Positions 46,368-54,107 of a stretch of DNA of 64,000 bases are shown piece after piece. The notes below the pieces were generated by a model. That model was given only the letters and a program-made list of their open reading frames with translations. It had not been told where the DNA came from and searched no databases. The stretch covers positions 1 through 64,000 of the forward strand of contig NZ_KB892968.1 in the NCBI RefSeq assembly GCF_000373985.1, given 5' to 3'. This DNA comes from Desulfobacter curvatus DSM 3379. Lineage in GTDB: Bacteria; Desulfobacterota; Desulfobacteria; Desulfobacterales; Desulfobacteraceae. A program made the position numbers and the translations under genes. Numbering within the stretch: the stretch's first letter is position 1; every line of letters begins with the position of its first letter.

Positions 46368-46457
46368 TTATAAGAAACTCTCTGTAACCAACAGAGATGT
46401 TTAAATATTCGTTGTAGCCCAACCTCGGTGAAAGACCAGGTCGGCCATGGCCGTTAT
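46368..46457 (+). repeat. Dispersed hairpin repeat, copy F (full length)
   Basis: Opening TTATAAGAAAC and hairpin 1 CTCTGT/ACAGAG as in copy B. The second hairpin belongs to the shorter subtype (CCTCGGTGAAAGACCAGG). It lies antisense between gcvT and gcvH, and its final TTAT provides the TAA stop of gcvT on the opposite strand. Confidence 0.9.
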
Positions 46458-47698
46458 TTGAAATTTTTGATTGCAAGTCTTGCTGTCCTGTCCGGCCGAA
46501 TATCGGAAACAAGCCGGACTCCGATTTTGCGTTTACCTTCAACAAGAGTCAACCGGGTTCCCATGTCAAGGGGCTGGTTGACCATAACAAATCCGCAGGC
46601 AAGCCCCTTTATTTTGACATCAGGGGGCAGGTTTGGCGTATTAATGCTCACGATTTGGTCTTCATGCCAAAAGATTCCCATGTCTGTTGCGCAGGTCAGT
46701 ACCTTACCGATATCCTGGCCTTGCTCGGTGAGAACCCGACCGGCATCACCTGCCGACACCTTTCTTAAAGAGTCACCGACAAAGGCATAGGTAAAGGCCG
46801 GCTGTTCCAGTTTCATCAGGCTTTTGGCCCCTAAAAAATCCTTGGTGAACTGCCGGGTTCCCTGCTTAAAGGGCAGGGCAAACTCCCAAGGGTGGTTGAT
46901 GAAGGGGAAATGCCCAATATCCTGATGGGACAAAGGCAGGCAGGCACCGGCCCTTAAAGAGTCCCTGGCGCCAAGGCCGCAGGGTATCAGGGCATAGGGG
47001 GATCCGGCATCTAATAGGTTCGTCCACAGTTTTTCAACTTTATCGGGTGCAATGAAAATTTCAAAACCGAATTCACCGGTATACCCGGTTCTTGAGACAA
47101 TGACGGGGGTACCATCCACAAGTGTTACACCATCAGGGGCATCAGGGTCCAGATTTCCTTTGAAGGAAAAGTACGGCATTTTGTCAAAAACGTTTTCCTT
47201 ATCCTTAATGAGGACGGATACGATTTTCAAGGCATTTTTGCCTTGGACATCCAACTTGGCAAGCTGGTCTGATAAATCTTTTATTTCTACGGATTTTCCG
47301 TCACTGTGCGAAACCAGATGCCCGGTAATTGATCCTCCCATACCGGCATTGACACAGATCATGAAGCTGACATCCGAAAATTTATAAACAATGGCATCAT
47401 CAATGCAATGTCCTTGGGCATCTAAAAACGCGCCGTAAACACACCGGCCCAATAACAGCTCGCTGATCTGTCTTGTGAAACAATAATCAAGCAGGGCAGG
47501 GGTGTCGTTGCCCTGTACCCGGATACAGTCCATATGGGATGTGTCGAACATGCCCGCTGATGCGAGCACGGCAATGTGCTCATTTTTAACGCCTGTATCA
47601 TACCATAGCGGCATGTCAAATCCGCCGAAATCAGCCATATTGGCTCCGGCATTCCTATGCCATGCATTTAATGGTGTTTTTTTTAGATTATCAGTCAT
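46454..47698 (-). CDS. gcvT: Glycine cleavage system T protein (aminomethyltransferase)
   Basis: 414 residues, tetrahydrofolate-dependent. It releases ammonia from the H-protein-bound aminomethyl group and gives 5,10-methylene-THF. Motifs: MPLWYDTGVKNEHIAVLASAG, FDTSHMD, SRTGYTGEFGFEIFI, GLGARDSLRAGACLPLSHQDI, and GFVMVNQPLDMGTRL. It starts 39 bp behind the Lrp-type gene, and its stop codon lies in a repeat copy. Confidence 0.96.
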   Translation of the reverse strand: MTDNLKKTPLNAWHRNAGANMADFGGFDMPLWYDTGVKNEHIAVLASAGMFDTSHMDCIRVQGNDTPALLDYCFTRQISELLLGRCVYGAFLDAQGHCIDDAIVYKFSDVSFMICVNAGMGGSITGHLVSHSDGKSVEIKDLSDQLAKLDVQGKNALKIVSVLIKDKENVFDKMPYFSFKGNLDPDAPDGVTLVDGTPVIVSRTGYTGEFGFEIFIAPDKVEKLWTNLLDAGSPYALIPCGLGARDSLRAGACLPLSHQDIGHFPFINHPWEFALPFKQGTRQFTKDFLGAKSLMKLEQPAFTYAFVGDSLRKVSAGDAGRVLTEQGQDIGKVLTCATDMGIFWHEDQIVSINTPNLPPDVKIKGLACGFVMVNQPLDMGTRLTLVEGKRKIGVRLVSDIRPDRTARLAIKNFK

Positions 47699-47737
47699 GA
47701 CAAAGCCCCTTTTTCTATGACATATTTTTTGTTAAAA

Positions 47738-48181
47738 TTAAAAAATGTATGGCACTTTCAGGTTGTAAGATTTGTAAACCACAAAGGTTTCCACGGAATC
47801 GATTCCGTGGATTTTTGAAATTTCATTGGTGTAAAATTCAAGCAGATCAAACCCTTCTTTGAATAAAACCATCACCATGAGATCATAGCGCCCTGTGACC
47901 ACGGACACGGAAACGACACCTTTCAGGCGGCTGATCTCTTTTCCTTTTTCCACCAGATTCGTCTCAGACAGCTTAATGCCCACAATTACACTTCTATGGC
48001 CCGGCAGCTTGGCCGGGTCTACAAGACCGCAGAACTCAAGTACGCCTTCTTCCTGAAGTTTGAGGACCCTTGCCCGTACAGTGTTTTCAGTAACACCCAG
48101 CTTTTCGGCTATTTTTTTGAAGGGTTTTTTACCTTCTTTGAGTTCTCTGATAATATTTATATTGGTGTCATCAATTTTCAT
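47738..48181 (-). CDS. Lrp/AsnC-family transcriptional regulator
   Basis: 147 residues: an N-terminal winged helix (DDTNINIIRELKEGKKPFKKIAEKLGVTENTVRARVLKL) and a C-terminal ligand-binding RAM domain (GVVSVSVVTGRYDLMVMVLF, YKSYNLKVPYIF). It is the first gene of the operon ahead of gcvT-H-PA-PB, so it most likely responds to glycine or another amino acid and controls the operon and perhaps the divergent lpdA. Confidence 0.93.
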   Translation of the reverse strand: MKIDDTNINIIRELKEGKKPFKKIAEKLGVTENTVRARVLKLQEEGVLEFCGLVDPAKLPGHRSVIVGIKLSETNLVEKGKEISRLKGVVSVSVVTGRYDLMVMVLFKEGFDLLEFYTNEISKIHGIDSVETFVVYKSYNLKVPYIF

Positions 48182-48378
48182 TTGGTATTTTACGTTAATT
48201 TGTTTTGTGAAAATATTTTTGAAATAATTAATTCAGAAATCTCTTGTTGAGTAAAAGTATCTTACCCATGGTTTAGAGTCAAACATAAAATTTGGTTTTT
48301 TGATGAATTTAAAGATATATTTGGAAAAAACTTATGAAAGCATATATATTCTGTTCAAATTCTAATGTAATTTGAAAT

Positions 48379-48477
48379 TTTATATGAAAGTCTCCAGTAA
48401 TTAACTGGATTCTTTCTATCTTTGTTGTGGGCCGAAGCCTGGGTGTAGATAGACCAAGGACGGCCCGTGGCCGTTAT
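48379..48477 (+). repeat. Dispersed hairpin repeat, copy G (type copy)
   Basis: Best full copy. Opening TTATATGAAAG, hairpin 1 (TCCAGT/ACTGGA extended by GAAAG/CTTTC), linker with GTTGT, then hairpin 2 with outer GGGCCG/CGGCCC and inner CCTGG/CCAAGG, and end GTGGCCGTTAT. The opening TTATATGAAAG recurs directly after it, so the next copy is in tandem. Confidence 0.93.
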
Positions 48478-48563
48478 ATGAAAGAACTAAATTAATCGAT
48501 TCGTTTTTTGTGATTTGCTGTGGCACAACCTCGGTGAAAAATCAGGTCGGCCATGGCCGTTAT
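48474..48563 (+). repeat. Dispersed hairpin repeat, copy H (tandem to G)
   Basis: Begins with the same TTATATGAAAG. Hairpin 1 is degenerate (AAAGAAC/GTTTTTT with one G-U). Hairpin 2 is of the shorter subtype (CCTCGGTGAAAAATCAGG) and it ends GGCCGTTAT. It ends 27 bp before the lpdA start. Confidence 0.85.
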
Positions 48564-48590
48564 TTATAATCAGTTTTAACGAGGATACAT

Positions 48591-50030
48591 ATGGCTGAAA
48601 ACATCATTATCATCGGCGCAGGTCCCGGCGGTTATGTTGCCGCACTGAGAGCAGCCGGCCTTGGGGCCCGGGTGACCTTGATTGAAAAAGAAAATTTAGG
48701 GGGCACCTGCCTTAATCACGGCTGTATTCCGTCTAAAATAATGAAAAATTCAGCAGATCTGCTGCTCAACTGTTTTAAGGCCGGCAGTCTGGGGATTAAG
48801 ATATCAGGAACCGTCACCCCTGATATCCAGGGCCTGATGCGGCGAAAGGAAAAAGTACTTGAAGGCCAGAGAAAGGGACTTGCAGGGCTTCTTGAAAAGG
48901 CGGGCGTAAACATTGTCATGGGCCGGGCAAAAATTATTTCTCCGGGCAAAGTCGATGTGATTTCGGATCAGGAAGATCCCATATCCCTGGGGTACGACAA
49001 GTTGATCATTGCAGCCGGTACGGTGCCCATGAACGTTTCGGCTTTCCCTTTTGATCATGAAAAAATTTTGTCTTCCAATGATATCCTATCACTGGATTAT
49101 ATTCCAAAGTCTTTAACCATTGTGGGCGGCGGGGTGATCGGATGTGAATTTGCCTTTATATTCAGTGCGCTTGGCTGTCAGGTTACCATTGTTGAGGCCA
49201 TGGACAGGGTCCTCCCCCTGCCGAGTGTAGACGCGTCCTGCTCAAAGCTGCTGTTGCGTGAAATGAAAAAACGAAAGATCAAAGTGCTTACCGACACAAT
49301 TGTGGAACGAGCGGAGAACAAAAGTGCCGGTCTTGATATTTTTCTGGATGTCAGTCCATTCACCAAGCCGGGCGGCAAACTGAAAACAAAATCAATTGAG
49401 GCTGATGTTATGGCCGTGTGTATCGGCAGAAGCTCTTTGGCAGAAGAGCTGGGCCTTGAAAATATCGGCCTTGAAACAGACAAGGGCGGATGGATTGCCG
49501 TGAATGAATACATGCAGACCCGGGTTGACAATGTTTATGCCATTGGTGATATTCTCGGCCCTGCCCATGTGATGCTGGCCCATGTGGCGTACCACGAAGG
49601 CCTTGTGGCGGCTGAGAATGCCTGCGGGCAAACAAAAGCAGCCAAAACTGCCATGTCGTATAGCGCCGTACCCGGAGCCATTTTTACCATGCCTGAAATA
49701 GGTGCGGTTGGATTAACGGAAGAACAGGCCCGGGAACAGGGTAAAGAGATTGAAACGACAGTTGTAAATTTCAGGTCCCTGGGAAAAGCCCATGCCATTG
49801 ATGAGATTGCAGGAGAGGCAAAGATGATTGTGGAAAAGGCATCAGGCAAAATAATAGGGGTTCATATGACAGGCCCCCATGCCACGGATTTGATTGCCGA
49901 AGCTACCCTGGCTGTCCGCAAGGGTTTGACTGCAACGGATCTGGCACACACCATTCATGCCCATCCCACCCTGGCTGAAATTATGGGAGAAGCCTCATTA
50001 AAAATATTAGGAACCCCGCTTCACGGATAG
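48591..50030 (+). CDS. lpdA: Dihydrolipoyl dehydrogenase (L protein)
   Basis: 479 residues. FAD-binding GAGPGGYVAALRAAGLGA at the N-terminus, redox disulfide GGTCLNHGCIPSK near 38-50, NAD motif VGGGVIGCEFAFIFSALG, and the C-terminal catalytic His-Glu region HTIHAHPTLAEIMGEA. It reoxidises the lipoyl arm of GcvH, and its position divergent from the gcv operon supports this use over a 2-oxo-acid dehydrogenase complex. The leader carries two repeat copies; the ribosome site is ACGAGG. Confidence 0.96.
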   Translation: MAENIIIIGAGPGGYVAALRAAGLGARVTLIEKENLGGTCLNHGCIPSKIMKNSADLLLNCFKAGSLGIKISGTVTPDIQGLMRRKEKVLEGQRKGLAGLLEKAGVNIVMGRAKIISPGKVDVISDQEDPISLGYDKLIIAAGTVPMNVSAFPFDHEKILSSNDILSLDYIPKSLTIVGGGVIGCEFAFIFSALGCQVTIVEAMDRVLPLPSVDASCSKLLLREMKKRKIKVLTDTIVERAENKSAGLDIFLDVSPFTKPGGKLKTKSIEADVMAVCIGRSSLAEELGLENIGLETDKGGWIAVNEYMQTRVDNVYAIGDILGPAHVMLAHVAYHEGLVAAENACGQTKAAKTAMSYSAVPGAIFTMPEIGAVGLTEEQAREQGKEIETTVVNFRSLGKAHAIDEIAGEAKMIVEKASGKIIGVHMTGPHATDLIAEATLAVRKGLTATDLAHTIHAHPTLAEIMGEASLKILGTPLHG

Positions 50031-50051
50031 TTTAACATGAGGACATAAAAG

Positions 50052-51260
50052 ATGAGAGACCCATGGCATTTTGATCAGATCATAGACAGAAGCAACACAG
50101 GTTCCGTAAAATGGGAATCATCTGTTCTGAAGCAAAAATTCGGCAAAAGGCGGGGAAACCTGCTGCCGTTTTGGGTGGCAGATATGGATTTTGCCTGTCC
50201 GGATGTAATTTTAAATGCCATGGAACAACGCCTGTCCCACAAAGTTTTCGGGTATAGCCTGAATGACAGCCGGCACAATGAAGCGCTGATCAACTGGTTT
50301 AACCGACGGCACGGATGGCAGATTCAGGAGGATTCAATTGTCAATACGCCGGGTATCGTGCCGGCGGTCCACTACCTTATCCAGTGCTTTACCAAACCCG
50401 GTGACGGGGTATTAATTCAGCCGCCGGTGTACTATCCCTTTGCCCACGCCATTCAGACCAACGGCAGGCATGTGGTTGAGAATCCTCTGGTACTGAATAA
50501 TTACCGGTATGATATGGATTTTAAAGACCTGGAAGAAAAAACCCGGGACCCAAGGGTAAAACTTGCCATCCTGTGTTCTCCGCACAATCCCGTGGGCCGG
50601 GTCTGGCAGCGTGATGAGCTTGAGCGGTTTGGGGCCCTCTGCCTGAAAAACAATGTCCTGGTTTTTGCCGATGAAATACATTGCGACCTGGTCATGCCCG
50701 GGTTTAAACATACCAGTTACCAATCTATCTCTCCGGAATTGAGCCAGGGCGCCATTGCTGGGATTGCGGCCTCAAAAACCTTTAATCTGGCCGGTCTCGC
50801 CCATTCCTGCCTGATCATTCCCAACGAAACCTATCGCCATGAAATGGGCAGTTTTTTTGATTGTCTTGGCTTTAATTCAACGGGCACCTCAAATTTATTT
50901 GGGGCCATTGCAGCCCGGGCAGCCTATGAGGACGGGGAACCCTGGCTGGTTGATCTGATCAGTTATATTTATGACAATTTTTTATATTTAAAAAAAAGAA
51001 TCGAAAAAGAACTGCCGGGTGTCCGGGTATTTGATCTTGAAGCCACCTATTTGCCGTGGATGGACTTAAATCCTTTGGGATTATCACCGGAAAAAATTGT
51101 TCAGGTCATTGAGGAAACGGCCAAGATTGCCCTTGATCACGGCAACTGGTTCGGTCAGAGCGGGGCCGGGTTTGAGCGGATAAATATTGCCTGCCCAAGG
51201 CAATTGTTGTCCCGGGCGGCGGACCGTTTAATTGCTGCATTTGTCCCCTTTTGCAAGTAA
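50052..51260 (+). CDS. PatB/MalY-type aminotransferase, probable cystathionine beta-lyase
   Basis: 402 residues, fold-type I PLP enzyme. The family start FWVADMDFACPDVILNAM, PPVYYPFAHAI, CSPHNPVGRVW, VFADEIHCDLVMPG and the PLP-lysine motif AASKTFNLAGLAHSCLIIP are typical of the MalY/PatB C-S lyase group. Such enzymes cleave cystathionine or cysteine S-conjugates to pyruvate, ammonia and a thiol. It follows lpdA by 21 bp, probably cotranscribed. Confidence 0.92.
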   Translation: MRDPWHFDQIIDRSNTGSVKWESSVLKQKFGKRRGNLLPFWVADMDFACPDVILNAMEQRLSHKVFGYSLNDSRHNEALINWFNRRHGWQIQEDSIVNTPGIVPAVHYLIQCFTKPGDGVLIQPPVYYPFAHAIQTNGRHVVENPLVLNNYRYDMDFKDLEEKTRDPRVKLAILCSPHNPVGRVWQRDELERFGALCLKNNVLVFADEIHCDLVMPGFKHTSYQSISPELSQGAIAGIAASKTFNLAGLAHSCLIIPNETYRHEMGSFFDCLGFNSTGTSNLFGAIAARAAYEDGEPWLVDLISYIYDNFLYLKKRIEKELPGVRVFDLEATYLPWMDLNPLGLSPEKIVQVIEETAKIALDHGNWFGQSGAGFERINIACPRQLLSRAADRLIAAFVPFCK

Positions 51261-51265
51261 AAGGC

Positions 51266-52366
51266 TTAACTAATGGGCGGATTCACATCGAATTCGCTCA
51301 TTTTGTACAACAAGGTTTTATAGGACACTTTTAAAATCTTTGCGGCTTTGGATCGGTTCCAGCCCACTTTTTCAAGCACAAAAATAATTACTTCCTTTTC
51401 CACCTTGTCCGAGGCCAGTTTCTTTATTTTTTTCAAAGAAATGTCTTCAAACAGTTTCTCAGAACTTGTGGACAGGTCCACAAATTCTGAAATGATCCTC
51501 AACCGCCGGTTTCCAGGGTCATTATTAAGTTGATAATCAGGCGAATGCATGCCGGAATCTGCCAATTGCCCCTGGGAAATATTTTCCGAAGACGATGTTC
51601 CGGTGGTATATGTGTCGTTTGGCAACTCTTCAAAAATTTTATCCCAGGAATTGAGCACCATCAGTTTTTTAATACAATTTTGCAGCTGGCGCACATTGCC
51701 GGGCCAGTGATAACTGCAAAGCCTTTCCATGGTCAGTTTGTCAGGCTTTTCTGCCCGGGTCTTCGGATGTTCCGCCAAGTGTTTTTTGAAATAATATTCA
51801 ATTAAGGCCGGGATATCCTCGGGGCGTTCCCGAAGGGGCGGAATATCTATTTTAATAATATTAAGCCGGTAAAAAAGATCTTCTCTAAAGGTTTTGTTTT
51901 TTATGTTTTCTTCAAGGCACTGGTTGGTCGCCGCAATGACCCAGACATCCGTTTTAAAATCCTGGTCCGATCCCAGAGGAGAAAATTCCCCGCTCTGGAG
52001 TACGTGGAGCATTTTGGACTGAAGGCTAAGGGGCATATCTCCGATTTCGTCGAGAAAAAGAACACCCTTGTCGGCAGTCAAAAATTTTCCATAGCGTTTT
52101 TTGTGTGCCCCGGTAAAAGCGCCTTTTTCATAGCCATAAAGTTCTGACTCCAGAAGGGTTTCAGGCAGGGCGGCACAATTTATTTTTACAAAATTATTTT
52201 TAGACCGATTTGACTCAGCATACAGGCTCTGGGCAACCACTTCCTTTCCAACACCGGTTTCTCCTGTGATCAGGATGTTCAGACAGGTTTGGGCCACATG
52301 GTTGATCAGTTCTTTGATTTTCAGCATAGGGCTGGAAACGCCTATCAGCGGGGTTGGTGAAGTCAT
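51266..52366 (-). CDS. Sigma-54-dependent activator lacking a regulatory domain
   Basis: 366 residues. The AAA+ domain starts at once: GETGVGKEVVAQSLY (Walker A), ESELYGYEKGAFTGAH (GAFTGA loop that contacts sigma-54), LFLDEIGDMPLSLQ (Walker B), FREDLFYRLN, and HWPGNVRQLQN. The C-terminal Fis-type helix-turn-helix is VGWNRSKAAKILKVSYKTLLYKM. There is no N-terminal receiver or GAF domain. The upstream gene on the same strand (22 bp away) encodes a single receiver, so sensing may be supplied in trans. Confidence 0.93.
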   Translation of the reverse strand: MTSPTPLIGVSSPMLKIKELINHVAQTCLNILITGETGVGKEVVAQSLYAESNRSKNNFVKINCAALPETLLESELYGYEKGAFTGAHKKRYGKFLTADKGVLFLDEIGDMPLSLQSKMLHVLQSGEFSPLGSDQDFKTDVWVIAATNQCLEENIKNKTFREDLFYRLNIIKIDIPPLRERPEDIPALIEYYFKKHLAEHPKTRAEKPDKLTMERLCSYHWPGNVRQLQNCIKKLMVLNSWDKIFEELPNDTYTTGTSSSENISQGQLADSGMHSPDYQLNNDPGNRRLRIISEFVDLSTSSEKLFEDISLKKIKKLASDKVEKEVIIFVLEKVGWNRSKAAKILKVSYKTLLYKMSEFDVNPPIS

Positions 52367-52388
52367 ATATTATAACGCTCTCTTTTTC

Positions 52389-52769
52389 CTAATCTTCTTT
52401 ACGGCCTATGAGTTCGGCAACTTTGCGTTCAATTTTAAACAGGTCAACGGGTTTAAAAATAACAATATCAGCCCGGGCTTCGGACGCAAGGGCACCGGGG
52501 TGATCCCCATACCCGGTCATGGCAACAGTCTTAATATTGGGATATTCATTTTTTACAATGGAAATCAACCCGACACCACTGATGTTGGGCATAACAAGGT
52601 CTGTAATCAGGCAATGAAAATAATCGGGTTTATCACGAAGAATTTTTAAAGCGGCAAATCCGTCCACCGCAGTCTTAACCTCATACCCCAGGGAGTTAAA
52701 AAATTCATAAAAAGTGGACAAAATATCTTCATTATCGTCCACGATTAAAAGTCGAGCCGGATTTGCCAT
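52389..52769 (-). CDS. Single-domain response regulator
   Basis: 126 residues from the ATG at 52769, which has AAGAGG upstream; a longer frame to 52883 lacks support. Complete receiver: LLIVDDNEDIL acid pair, phospho-acceptor in CLITDLVMPNISG, Thr in AMTGYGDHPG, Lys in IVIFKPVDL. No output domain. It is the first gene ahead of the receiver-less sigma-54 activator. Together they look like an NtrC-type regulator split into two proteins. Confidence 0.9.
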   Translation of the reverse strand: MANPARLLIVDDNEDILSTFYEFFNSLGYEVKTAVDGFAALKILRDKPDYFHCLITDLVMPNISGVGLISIVKNEYPNIKTVAMTGYGDHPGALASEARADIVIFKPVDLFKIERKVAELIGRKED

Positions 52770-52965
52770 ATCAGCCTCTTTGTCAATGAAAATGAATAAT
52801 ACCTTATGTCCATATCTCAATCTTCTTGGTATATGCAAGAAAAAAAATATAAGTGTGAAAAAAATATCCAGTTTTTCAGGCAAACATCGGAAACAGACTG
52901 TCGAACGGCTTTAACCGCCTTGCCTAAAAATAAAATTCATACTATAAATTTGGATCTGCACTTGG

Positions 52966-52983
52966 ACCTGAAAAATTTCAGGT
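52966..52983. promoter_or_regulatory. Perfect palindrome upstream of fabH
   Basis: ACCTGAAA-AA-TTTCAGGT, an 8-bp perfect inverted repeat 54 bp before the fabH start. It is a candidate operator for a fatty-acid regulator. Confidence 0.4.
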
Positions 52984-53036
52984 ATCAGACAGAAACTTTC
53001 TGCTGTTTTGAATCTACATAGTAACAAGGAAATTTA

Positions 53037-54050
53037 ATGAAAAAATCAATTATAAAAGGCTCCGGCTTCTTTGTGCCGCCCCATATTGTTACCAATCAGG
53101 ATCTAACCCAATTGATGGACACTTCCGATGAATGGATCCGCCAGCGCACCGGCATCCACCAAAGACACTGGGTCACCGAGGAAGATGTCTGCGGTGCATC
53201 GGATTTGGGCACCCATGCCGCCCGCATGGCACTGGATAAAGCGGGATGGAGCCCCGAAGATCTCGATTTTATCATTTTTGCCACCTTAAGTCCGGATATC
53301 ATGTTCCCCGGGGGCGGGTGTCTTTTAGCACGAAATCTTGAGCTTGATTCCACACCGACCCTTGACATTCGCCAGCAATGCACCGGATTTTTGTACGGAT
53401 TTGCCACAGCGGATTCCTATATCAAATCCGGGCTTGCCTCAAAAATTCTCTTGGTGGGTGCGGAAGTACATTCCACAGGACTTGACAAAACCACCCGGGG
53501 CAGGGATGTGACGGTGATTTTCGGTGACGGTGCCGCCGCCATATGTATCGAAGCGGTTGACACGGATGAAAACGTGGGCCTGATTGCCTCGGCATTGCAT
53601 GCAGACGGCCATTTTGCAGATGCCTTAAAAACAGAACTGCCTGCCTCCAATCTTTTCAAGCGCCTGCCCGATGATGTTCCCATTGATGATCCCCGATATT
53701 TTCCGGTCATGGACGGCCCTTCCATATTTAAAAAAGCCGTTCGCATGCTACCCAAGGTGACCAAGGAAGTGTTGGAGAAAGCAGGGATGGAATTGTCTGA
53801 TATTGATCTTGTGGTGCCCCACCAGGCTAATAAACGTATTAACCAGGCCTTTGGTCAGTTCCTCAAACTGCCCGAAGATAAAGTTTTCCATAATATTGAA
53901 AAATACGGTAACACCACAGCCGCCAGCATTCCCTTGGCACTCCATGAAGCCATTGAAACAGGCCGTATCGGCAAATCCGGGGATGTTGTTCTCTTTACCG
54001 GGCTTGGTGCCGGACTGACCTGGGGGGCATCCCTTTATAGATTCCCCTGA
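53037..54050 (+). CDS. fabH: 3-oxoacyl-ACP synthase III (KAS III)
   Basis: 337 residues. Catalytic triad: Cys near 114 (DIRQQCTGFLYG), His near 260 (VVPHQANKRI), Asn near 291 (EKYGNTTAASIPLAL). The N-terminal SDEWIRQRTGIHQRHW is characteristic. It starts fatty-acid synthesis by condensing an acyl-CoA with malonyl-ACP. It stands alone rather than in a fab operon, so it could be an accessory KAS III-like enzyme for a special primer. A palindromic candidate operator lies upstream and a hairpin downstream. Confidence 0.92.
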   Translation: MKKSIIKGSGFFVPPHIVTNQDLTQLMDTSDEWIRQRTGIHQRHWVTEEDVCGASDLGTHAARMALDKAGWSPEDLDFIIFATLSPDIMFPGGGCLLARNLELDSTPTLDIRQQCTGFLYGFATADSYIKSGLASKILLVGAEVHSTGLDKTTRGRDVTVIFGDGAAAICIEAVDTDENVGLIASALHADGHFADALKTELPASNLFKRLPDDVPIDDPRYFPVMDGPSIFKKAVRMLPKVTKEVLEKAGMELSDIDLVVPHQANKRINQAFGQFLKLPEDKVFHNIEKYGNTTAASIPLALHEAIETGRIGKSGDVVLFTGLGAGLTWGASLYRFP

Positions 54051-54055
54051 TTTTT

Positions 54056-54094
54056 ATCCTGTTCCGGGGATAAGTTGTTTCCCTGGAACAGGAT
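54056..54094. terminator. Hairpin terminator between fabH and pgi
   Basis: ATCCTGTTCC and GGAACAGGAT with an additional inner GGG/CCC form a long stem, followed on the plus strand by a T-rich stretch. It is shared by the convergent fabH and pgi genes. Confidence 0.75.
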
Positions 54095-54107
54095 TGATTT
54101 TCCCGCT

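Larger units (their letters stand above)
48182..48590. other. Divergent region lrp/lpdA with tandem repeats
   Basis: About 410 bases. 48182-48378 is AT-rich and should hold the promoter of the gcv operon and operator sites; none is clear. No glycine-riboswitch aptamer is visible on either strand. 48379-48563 is filled by two tandem repeat copies. Confidence 0.5.

Noticed and set aside
48182..48378. Glycine riboswitch ahead of the gcv operon
   Set aside because: No tandem aptamer pattern is visible on the minus strand upstream of the lrp-gcvT operon, nor before gcvT itself (only 39 bp).
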